In this document: piece after piece, positions 13,101 through 22,593 of the stretch
Numbering within the stretch: position 1 is the first letter of the stretch
How the letters are laid out: each line of letters opens with the position of its first letter
Assembly: GCA_034687125.1 (NCBI GenBank)
Contig: JAQGBZ010000335.1
Coordinates: 1 to 64,000, forward strand
Direction: 5' to 3'
Length of the DNA: 64,000 nucleotides
Source: Neelides folsomi
Taxonomy: Eukaryota > Arthropoda > Collembola > Neelipleona > Neelidae
Notes under the pieces: model-generated
The model's database searches: none
The model's input: only the letters and a program-made list of their open reading frames with translations
What the model was told of the DNA's origin: nothing
Translations under genes and position numbers: made by a program

Positions 13101-16100
13101 AACCTTCATTTTCACATTTGAATCCAATGGCTGAACAAGTAAACTAACGCTGGAATTTACTTAAAAAATATTTAAACATTTTAATTTAATTTGTTTGTTT
13201 AATTAATTAAGAAAATAATGAGATATTTGAAATAAAAGTTAAAAGGAGAATTGAGTCTAAGCTACATTCGTGTCAATATGGTTTTCGCTTTCGACGCTAT
13301 CATAAAACTGAATCCCGCAATTTCTGCTCCATGGGTTTACGAAAAAGAAGATCCCATCGAACCTTCTCCACTTCTTAAATGGGTCAAAGTTCAAAGATAT
13401 CTAGACAAGTATGACGTTCTTAACAACGACATAGAGCCAGGTCATGTTCACCATCATCATCATCGCCGTACGCGAACTTCGTCCGGGGTGAAGAAACTTG
13501 TTAAGAGATTTTCTAAATTTGATGACAAGTACATGCGAGTGAGGTTGTTGAAGAACTCGGTCATTCACAGTCAAAAGCCATGGGGCACCTTGTCCCAAAT
13601 TTACGCATTATGTCAAAACTTAGATGATGCTGATTTGATTTTCAAATCTTTTGAAAGTCCGTTAGTTCTGGACAATTATGTCAAAGCACAAGTGAACAAA
13701 ACTAAAGCGGTTGGACCTTTTATTCTTACATATTACTTAAATAATAACGAATATATTGGATTATTTATATCTTTTAATTGATATTTTTCAAAAAATTAAA
13801 AAATATAGACAATTGAATACTTAAAAGGCGAATGGATGGACAAATTAGAACAAATTGTTAGATCGAGCTTTTCAGGAAAACAAAAAGGATGGCATAATGT
13901 TGATGAAGACGACTGGAGTGAATTTTAAAATATAATATATATACTCTAATTCTTATTCTTGCTTTGATTTACCATATTTAATATTTATAAAAATAAATGT
14001 TATTTACATATAAGAATACCAATACAATTGAAAAATGTTTTGACTCTATCATCCTTTGTTCAAAGGTATGTTCGTGCTTTCTAAAACACCAAGATTCTTG
14101 AACCTGGTCAAAGTAATTATGGAAGTAAGATTTTTAAATTTATAAGATTTATAACAGTTATAAGTAGTTTTATATCATATAATGTTATCGTAATTATATA
14201 TGTTATAAATGAAATTGACTATCTTATTATTTCAAATTATATTACAGAGCAGTTTGTGGACTTTGGTTAAGCGCTCATTAGAAAACATGGTCAAATATTT
14301 TGAAGATTGTTCAAACATCAAAGAAATTGAAACTGGAGGTGAAATGTTTGACGAGCGTTTTAAAGACTTTCAATTGGAATCCAGTTTAAGATTCACACCA
14401 TATCCCACCCCAATTGACTTCGTCCCAGTGTTTTCTCTTGAGATGACCATGTGCGAGACTGGACCAACTTTTACAAACTACTTGAAAGAATTCAAGTCAG
14501 CTTTAAATAATCTTTTTAAGGAAACAATGCATGCAGCTGATAAGATTCCGGAGGTAATATTGAATTGAAACTGTACTAACATTGTAAGCTATTTTTTAAC
14601 TATTTGTTATTAATCGTTTAATATCATATAACTTGATTTAACAGTTAACTCCCATTTTGATGAGCAATTTGAAGTTTGGGGAACACAAAAACCTTCGAGT
14701 TTACAGATTAGAAATTGACATGTTTGAAATGAAAACGAAATTAATTCATTGGCTACATCTTGCTCTTGTTCACGCTGACGGATATGCTCAAAGATACAGA
14801 CGTTATCAAGGCATATGGAACATTAACATTGAAGAATCTTTAAAGTGATAAATTACATTTCTTAATACTTTCATTGATATTTTTGAGAATGCGAAATGCT
14901 AACACGAACCTTATATATAACAATGCAGTTACATTTTCAATAATTGTTTTAATTATACATTATTTCTAAAAACACATTAAAAATACCATTTTTAGTGAAA
15001 TGGTCGAAACTTATGAACAATATCTTGCATCAATTGGACATGTACATCACAGCCATGGCCATGTTGAGCCTTCAGGAGATCCAGATCATGATCATGGGAC
15101 CCAAGAGCATAAACAACACGATCATCATGAGCATCATCATGCACATGTTGAACAATTTTTTCTAGGCAAAATTGTTGAAAATAACAGCATCATTGATCAA
15201 CTTGTAGCAGATATTCCTTTTTACATTGACATCGGTCCAGTTCGAGTTGATGTCAAAGGGTTGAAAACTGCTTTGATTAAAAAACTCAAAGATTTCAATG
15301 ATCTCGTTCTAAATCATTATGCATCAATACTCCGAAATCGCGTAACAAAAGTAATATTTAAAAAGATGAATTCCTAAATTATATCACAAAATTGATACCT
15401 TGTTCAATTCTAAACTTAATCTATGGTAGAATCTAACTATATTTATATGGAATATAACTATCTCTTTGTTTTAGATAAGAGCCCATTTAGAATACATGGA
15501 CGCTAATATCAATAACACATTGGATCACATTGAAGATTTGGAAAAGCGAAAGTTCCATTTTAAAACAGCTTTGAAAGAGCTTGAACATATTATCAAACAA
15601 CTCCGGAGGATCAATCTTAAATATGACAAATTGGAGCATTTCTTCTTCTTGCCCGACTATAAACATTTAAACGATAGAATGACAGCTCTTGTTTGGGCTT
15701 ACAAACTGTTGAATCTCCTCCCAAGCTCGGAAACAAAGTTAGAGGATGATTATGATCGACTCTACAAAGCCCACGTTCAACAACTTACAGATTTGAGCGA
15801 AAGCCTCGACTCGGCCTTTTTGGTCCTTGCAGGTCTTACAGCTCATTTGGAGCTTGAAAAGTCCATCGAAGTTGCTCAGGAAGTCAAAGGTCTCATGAAG
15901 AGCATTGTTCTGATGGAACGGCAAGCTGAAATATTGAACAAAAGACAAGATATTCTTGAACAACCGCATGTGGCTACGGAGGCACTTCAAAGACTTAGAA
16001 CCGACATCGAACCCTTTAAGGTTAAATTCCTTTGATTTCCACTAATTAAACTAATAATTTCAAAATGTTTATTAAAGTTGATTTACATTCTAATATGAGC

Positions 16101-17670
16101 ACTAACATTTAAAATTTTCTTGTTTTGTAGCATTTGTGGTACACAGCCTCAGAGCTTGTTCGACTCAAGAATGTGTTCCAAAAAGATACATTGAATAAGT
16201 TAGACATGGATACTTACACGAGACTCGTCAAAATTGGAGGTCACGTTATTAAGAAAAGCATAGAAGGATTCAGAGAAAATGGAGTAATTCAACAATTAGC
16301 CCAACAAGTTGAACATCAAATTGATTATTTCAAAAAAATCCATCCTGTCGCTGACATTCTCAAGAGTAATTACATGAGACAGAGACATTGGGAACAGATT
16401 TCAGAGATATGCGGTAAGGAAATTTTACTTATTCTAATTTTCTAATGTTTGTTTAAAATGAAAAAATTTATATGTTTTTCTTTAAAAAATTTAGGGTATA
16501 CCGTTGTCGTGAAAGCTTCGGAGCCTGTTACTAAAATCCTTGATCAAAGATTAATTGACAATGCGGAAGCAATAGGAGTTGTGGGAGCCCAAGCTAAAAG
16601 TGAAGCATTGCTCGAAGATGAACTCTTACTAATGTCAAGTGTAGCTGAATCTTGGCGTGTTGAAACTGAATTGGAACTTGGTGAGGAACGGACAATTCTA
16701 ATACAATCAGCTAAGAATTCATTTGTTTAAGAATACGTGAGATGCTTACCATATAGATTATTTGTTTATAATAATTTTATAACTATTATTATTCCAAATT
16801 ACAAGGTCAAGAAAAGGTGATCATATCCAATCTTGTGAGAAGAAAAATAAGATATTTCATGAAAGAGACGGACAAGATGCTCGATAATCCGAATAAAACC
16901 GTTTTCGTCGACATTCTTTACCCATGGGAAGCCAAAATTCACAAAACAAAGGATGTCGTTGAAGGATTTTTAGAAATCCAAAAGGCGTGGATTGAGATGC
17001 AAATGATGGTCGTGCCAAGCAAAGAGAATTTGGAAGAAATGGCCAAGGGCCTTCCCAATGAACATAAAATGTTTTTTAAACTGGATAGAATTTGGAAACG
17101 AATCATGAGATTAATTAACAAAGACCGAAAGGTGATTTTACTAATTTCATAATGTAATTATTTAATCGTTAAGAAAATTATTTCATTAATTACTCATTTG
17201 CCATATTATATTATGCTAAATTATACCTTATTCTCATATGTATAGTATATATAGAGTACAATATACTATAAATCTTATTATACCCTAATATTAATTTACA
17301 AAATATGAGGAACATTAAATAGAGGTAGTAGTTTATTGTAAAATTATTTCTAGTAATTAATACATAAATTGATTATTTATTATATATAATATAATGTACA
17401 TTTAATATTTAGATCATGACTTGGAGCAATGACTCAACTATCATCGTGAGTCTAGTACAGTTTAGGCGAATTCTCCAAGATCTTCAAATAAAGATTGATG
17501 AATTCATGAGTAAGAGCGCTTTCGTCTTGGATGATGAAAAAGACGAGAAGCGAGAACTTCAATTAAAGGAAAAGGAACAGAAAGACATGGAGGACAAAAT
17601 GATGGCCATAAGTTCTTGGAACATGGATAATGTGGCTGCTAGTGCTGAAGAATCTAAAATAAAATTTTAA
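10177..17670 (+). CDS. Motorless axonemal dynein heavy chain, DNAH1-like tail and partial linker
   Basis: Seventeen exons, all GT-AG with agreeing phases: 10177-10422, 10501-11000, 11125-12081, 12223-12280, 12379-12683, 12856-13138, 13239-13691, 13809-13917, 14066-14124, 14248-14553, 14645-14844, 14996-15350, 15475-16020, 16131-16413, 16495-16680, 16806-17131, 17413-17670. They encode 1,809 aa (1,778 if an in-frame 93-nt intron-like stretch at 11652-11744 is removed). DNAH1-type landmarks in order: FDDDDFNIRNPEEWINL; WVPKIYLVFDGEDP; KGWHNVDEDDW; then the linker with RQRHWEQISEICG and LDRIWKRIMRL (about residues 1707-1718). The protein stops at EFMSKSAF plus about 50 charged residues, just where family members continue with AFPRFYFLS and the AAA+ ring (DNAH1 is about 4,300 aa). 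No P-loop follows on this strand before SMC2. Two His-rich inserts lie near residues 853-861 and 1174-1211. Likely a tail-domain protein that can bind dynein partners but not hydrolyse ATP (inference). Confidence 0.85.
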
Positions 17671-17756
17671 AATGTCAAATTATTATGTAATGTTAATTTA
17701 TTAAACAAAATTGTATGTAAATTAATCTCAAATTAATCTTAGAGCTTAACTTACAC

Positions 17757-18804
17757 CTAACATTGAGTCCTGGGATCTTCTCCCAGTAAATCTTTCCCTG
17801 GTTCTTCTTGAGGTTGAAGAATTTGAGATTTTGCGGCATTTAATGTTACTTTGAAAGTGTTGCAAAAATTATAAAGATTCAAAAGCCGTTCCTGGGTTTT
17901 AGAAGTTCTTTTCATTATGTTTTCGAAATATTCGAGCTTTTCGACTTTCATTCTAATCAACTCTTTATCTTCGCCAACAAAATCGTCTTCTGAGATTTCA
18001 ATTTGGAGCAAATTCATTTTCTCTCGCAGCTCAATTTTGTTCTATTATATAATACATCGGAAAATATTATATTATAATAAGAATAATAATGGACAAATTA
18101 AATATACAGGATGTACTCAAAATTTATGAATTACATATTAGTATTTGGTGTTTATTTAGTATTACGAACAATTGCAGTTGACAAATATTTTACTACTATC
18201 ATATTTGCATAGGTATAATATTGTACTATTTAAAATATAATTATTTTTTCACCAATTCACGTAAAGGATATTATTCATCTACCTTAATACCATTTGCAAC
18301 AAAGGCATGAAAATTTTCAAAAAAATTCATTTCTCCGGCCGATTCTTGGACTTTCACTGTACGTTTCCTCCCGATGTTTTTCATTGTTTGCATCATTTTT
18401 AAAGCAATTGTCCATTTGTCAAATTCTTCATATTTTAAGACGAACTTTACAACGAACTCAACTGCCATTTTTAGTCCTCCATTATTCTGATATTCCAACG
18501 GAAGATTCGACATGGACATTGCTATACTTTTCAATGTAGTTCTTGAACTATTATGGCTTTCCATGAGTTTGGACATCATGTCGTCGATAGAAATCCCAAG
18601 GTACTAAAAATTCAATTCAATTCATGAAATATAATAAAATACAATACAATAAAATTGATAGAAAACGAATGTGATTTTGTTGGGTAAAAATTTGCCTACC
18701 CAAAAGACGACGTTGTCCATATCTTCACGTGTAATTTCTCCTTGTTCTGAATCTGAATTCAAGTGTACTCTGTTATTGACAATTTGATGATTGCTCCCGC
18801 TCAT
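17757..18804 (-). CDS. Unrecognised helical, charged protein, 236 aa
   Basis: Three exons on the reverse strand: 18804-18700, 18603-18283, 18041-17757, all phase 0 and GT-AG. The protein begins MSGSNHQIVNNRVHLNS, is rich in Lys, Glu, Met and Asn, has no signal peptide or membrane segment, and contains likely helices (ELREKMNLLQIEIS, LIRMKVEKLEYFENIMKR) that could form a short coiled coil. The end is GEDPRTQC. I do not recognise the family. Its stop lies 87 bases from the stop of the dynein-tail gene, so the two converge and their 3' UTRs probably overlap; this placement rules out a directly continuing dynein motor on the + strand. Confidence 0.75.
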
Positions 18805-20393
18805 CTTCTATTAAACTTGTCACTTTCACTCTATTTGCAATTCACTAAGTCGTATTTTACTAATAAAAATAAACTCGTAATATTATAAAATTATAATGAA
18901 TATCTTTAGTTTTGACTCGGAACTCTTTAAGACTCATGACGTCATGACGTGCGTTTGAAATACAAAAGTATATAACAAAAATGATATATTTTAGAAAGTA
19001 ATTCAAGGACGCGTTTTGGGGCATCAATTAGTGTACAATGTGCTTTAACAAATTATGTATGTACCGTTTTTCATTATACCTAAGTTATGAGATTTTAGAC
19101 ACTAGGTATGCACTATACTAGGTGTCCAATGTTAGGCCAATTATTTTTTCAGTTAAACTTGGGCGAATTTTCTATGACCATATTCTGATTTAACTTGGCC
19201 TTATGTGAAATAATTGAGTATATTTTATTAAAATTAGCCATTTCGATTGAAAATGTTAGAAAATCATTTTAATGAAGCAAAATATTTATTGGGAACGAAA
19301 CGGGAACCGGGGATTGTTTTTTGAACTATCATGGTAAAATCATGGGACACTTATAAGCACTTTTACAGGGAAATTTTGCATCGGTAGATAAAGCGTGATA
19401 GGTATATAGGATATTACATACACGCCATAGATATATCAAAGCATCATTATATTATACTTAAAATGTAACACAAAATTATATTTATATAAAACTTTTAACC
19501 TTATATTATGTGAACAATTTGAATGGTAATTTGGTAAAAAAATAAAGTACGAGATATCGTATGATATCCTTGTTCATATCAAAATAACAACTACTAATTC
19601 GATTTTAGAGTTAATAAAGGTAAATCATTGAAAATATTCTATAGATCCATAAATTGTGATAATTAAGACAATTAGTATTGACATTGTGAATACGTACATA
19701 GTAGTTTTATTATACGCACCTTCAAATCATAAATTCAAATCATAAAAACATTTATTTATTTTATTTTCATAAATTGAACTTACATTTAACTGTGTATAAA
19801 ATATTTATAGTGAAGGTCGCGCAATAAGCTACATGTGTTACAATTGCCAATCAAGTCATTTTATATAATCAATTGCTTACTATTTGCAATGATCTCTGAA
19901 TCTCAATGAAACTCAAATTCAAATTGAATTAACATCATCAGCAACCATTTTTATTTAATTGTTGCGTACTATCTACTAAAATACAGTAGTATGTGAATAC
20001 CTAGTATGTACCTAACCTATATAAATATGAATAATTCAATGATCAATCACTGAAATGCTTAATATATTGTATTATTATTCCTAAAATAGGTTTATTGATA
20101 TTCTGTTTGAAAGAGCAGATCTATCTGTATAAAATGTTATGTATAATTAAGAGAAAGTTGTGATCAAATCAAACTAGGTATTAATCTGCTCTGTACCGGT
20201 ATACTGTTCGCATTCAAATAATATTTAATGTAATTAATTCTGATTATTAGATTTAATAATCAGGTAATTTTGTATTCAAACTAAAGGTAAATCTAATCCC
20301 ACTTATGAAGTTAACGAACTATATAGTAGTGCTAAATATACATTTAGGATGAATGAATTCACTATGAATTATTCACTTCCTTCTCTGAAGGTT
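18805..20393. other. AT-rich spacer, no gene seen
   Basis: No supported exon on either strand. It probably holds the promoter of the leftward 236-aa gene near 18805-19000 and the 5' region of the rightward secreted-protein gene. Confidence 0.5.
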
Positions 20394-20400
20394 TATAAAA
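20394..20400 (+). promoter_or_regulatory. TATA box of the small secreted-protein gene
   Basis: TATAAAA sits about 170 bases upstream of the start codon at 20563, in a context suited to initiation near 20425. A 5' UTR of about 140 bases would follow. Assignment is by position only. Confidence 0.45.
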
Positions 20401-20562
20401 CCAAAGCTTAGCTCGTTTGTCTGATTAATCTCCCATTATTTACTTCGTAGCTTTTCTCAAACACAATCTCTGTATTTATTATTTATACCAACGATAAACA
20501 TACATTTATATCTAGTTTTAATTTTCAGGCAATTTATATAGAAAACCACCTATTATAATATC

Positions 20563-21296
20563 ATGCATAGACAGATTACGTGTTCATTTCTTTTATTCAC
20601 ATGTTTAATGAAGGTAAGAAAAAATTGAATACTTTTGTCATTATTGAAATTTGAACATTGTATAAATGCAGGTACCTACATAATTATTTGTATCTGGGTA
20701 TTATTGTTATGTTCATTCATATTTATCTGTATAATACATACTTACCCATCCACTTGATATTGATATTAGTATTTTTAATTGTCATTATTTACTTATTAAG
20801 TTATCATTTACGGAGATTCCGATCGAAAAACAAGGATTAGCGGCCTCAACTCAAGCTTTTGTTGCTTCTGCTACAGAAAAAGAGTCCGACACTTCGACGC
20901 TCAGAGCTCCTGACTATGCTTTCAGCATTAACAAAGTTATTGACGGGTTTTTAAAGGGAAATCTGGAGAAAGTCATAGCTGGAGGTTTCTCTTTCATCCC
21001 TGACCCCATCAGAGCTGGTGTGACGAGCTTATTAGGAGTATTTACTTTGCAACCAAATCTTGAAAAAGTATGTTAGTTATTACAAAAAATGATACATTGA
21101 GCTCTATTAATTATTATTTAGATACATATTATACAATAGGTACTATTCATTGCTAAAAATATAGTGCAATTAATTTTTATTTAATAATTATGGTATAATT
21201 TAGGATAGCCGAATTAGGAATACGACAAGAAAAAGTGTAACTCAGGCTCAGGCCGAAGATGAAGATGAAGAAGATGAAGATGGTGGTGAAGAATAA
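20563..21296 (+). CDS. Small secreted protein with acidic tail, unrecognised family, 136 aa
   Basis: Three phase-0 exons: 20563-20613, 20801-21067, 21204-21296. Exon 1 plus the first codons of exon 2 make a signal peptide (MHRQITCSFLLFTCLMKLSF). The mature part has a Thr/Ser/Ala-rich stretch, a central amphipathic segment (FSINKVIDGFLKGNLEKVIA, then FIPDPIRAGVTSLLGVF), and ends in an Asp/Glu run (AEDEDEEDEDGGEE). No cysteines remain after signal removal, so it is not a disulphide-rich toxin-like peptide. The ORFs are individually short, which makes the gene easy to miss. An abundant secreted or extracellular protein of a lineage-specific family is plausible; function unknown. Confidence 0.7.
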
Positions 21297-21436
21297 ATTC
21301 GTTTGCCCAATGAGAAATACTCATGCATGCCCGCTAATTAAATCTCATCCACAATTCGTTTTATAAGACAATTGATTCAATTTCCCGTCGGGCTAAACTT
21401 ATTTGATATTTCATATAATATATTATTTACAACATA

Positions 21437-21647
21437 CTCTCAAGTTTAGAAATAAATGGAAGATTTACGCGAAAAGATAATATCTTTTCGCGAAAATATA
21501 TATTATATTATTTCTATTATATATTATAAAAAATGTCGTGTGATTTTGTATTAAAAGTTGAAATTTTTCTTAGAAAATATTACAATGTCACATGATATTT
21601 TTTAAATATTTTCGCGTAAATCTTCCATTTATTTCTAAACTTGAGAG
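21437..21647. mobile_element. 211-bp foldback MITE with perfect 39-bp terminal inverted repeats
   Basis: The arms 21437-21475 and 21609-21647 are perfect inverted copies beginning CTCTCAAGTTTAG and ending in CGCGAAAA, and the element is flanked by TA on both sides, as for Tc1/mariner-type insertions. A second, nested palindrome at 21468-21492 repeats the CGCGAAAAGAT motif. There is no ORF. It sits just 3' of the secreted-protein gene. Perfect arms suggest recent insertion (inference). Confidence 0.85.
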
Positions 21648-21964
21648 TAATTTCATTTATTTGAATGGTCATAAACGGCATAAAGATATTTTAAACATTG
21701 TAAATAAAACAAATATTTTAGTACTAATAAATATAATAATAATACCTATATGTAATATTAAAACTCAAAAATTCTACATAACTCAAAGTATGTAGGTATT
21801 CTAAATTTACTCATACATGCATACCTAGCTAGAGCACATTAGTATTTATGAGAGCAAAATGTAGAATGAACAAAGAAAAACGTTAAAAGTTACTGTATGG
21901 GCAATTTAAGAAATTAAATAAAGCAAACATAAAAACTGCGATTTGGTTCAAGAACATTAGGAGG

Positions 21965-21972
21965 TATAAAAA
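21965..21972 (+). promoter_or_regulatory. TATA box, probable SMC2 upstream promoter
   Basis: A strong TATAAAAA in GGTATAAAAAGG context, about 155 bases before a short upstream exon (22121-22141) that can splice to SMC2. It may instead drive another transcript. Confidence 0.4.
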
Positions 21973-22120
21973 GGCGGTTGTTCGTTCATTCCTATTATTT
22001 CCTATCTTTATTTCTTCTTGTTCATTTTTGGAGTTAAGACAGTAAAGTTGAGGTTGAGTGAAGACGTGAAGCTAAATCTGAAGTCCATCGAAAAAGATTT
22101 TCTTTCATATCTCCATTTCA

Positions 22121-22141
22121 ATGAAATTTCAGCAATTAAAG
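22121..22141 (+). other. Possible alternative first coding exon of SMC2
   Basis: The exon reads MKFQQLK and ends at a donor (AAG|GTAGAA), phase 0. The SMC2 exon begins after TTTTTTCAG at 22588 with ATC AAC before the usual ATG, in frame. Splicing would add nine residues (MKFQQLKIN) to the conserved MHIK start. It could equally be 5' UTR with an unused ATG. Confidence 0.35.
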
Positions 22142-22336
22142 GTAGAAGAATCTTAATTATAGTTAGCATGTTATTTAAAACTGCATAAAGTCTTTACTTA
22201 TTTTACTGTACAATTGTCTAAATATTTTGTCGTTGTAAGTCATTTAAATATCTCTATCTGCTATCAGTCAGTATACTACAAACAGACCCCCTTTGTCATA
22301 TTTGTTTTCCCTTTTGTTTATAATTAAATTTATTAA

Positions 22337-22530
22337 TAGGGAGTTGAACCCTACCTGTCGACGACAGGCTGTCGTGCCACTGATTGACTCATGCCCTTCC
22401 TCACTAACTGAAGAAATTGTCTGCACTCTCAGCAACACATTCCTCCAATTCCAATCATCACTTTGATTCGGTAACTCACTTTGTTCCAAGTCCTGCGTTT
22501 CACCTATCACTCCCAATGGGAGTGATCATT
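22337..22530 (-). repeat. GC-richer interspersed block with a tRNA-like T arm
   Basis: On the reverse strand TAGGG-TTCAACT-CCCTA (22353-22337) forms a perfect five-pair stem with a seven-base TTCAACT loop, as in a tRNA T arm or pol III B box. It is preceded by a small stem with GTC in the loop, and CAGTGG resembling the end of an A box. The rest up to about 22530 is unusually GC-rich for this window and ends in a perfect 10-bp palindrome (ATCACTCCCA/TGGGAGTGAT). The acceptor stem does not pair, so this is not a functional tRNA. A tRNA-derived SINE relic is one reading; the block lies in the likely 5' intron of SMC2. Confidence 0.35.
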
Positions 22531-22593
22531 ATTAAAATAAATTTATCATGTTTTTGAGTTTCCTTACTCTTATCTTGATTTTTTCAGATCAAC

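Noticed and set aside
16495-16733. Dynein exon 15 extended to KNSFV
   Set aside because: A stronger donor after ELELG at 16680 joins to QEKVIISNL at 16806; the extension also fits a frame with another acceptor but has weaker signals.
21250-21293. GAA/GAT tandem repeat as a microsatellite only
   Set aside because: It is the coding acidic tail of the secreted protein and stays in frame to the stop.
22337-22420. Functional tRNA gene on the reverse strand
   Set aside because: The T arm is perfect, but the acceptor stem does not pair, the base before the anticodon-like GTC is not T, and the D arm is poor.
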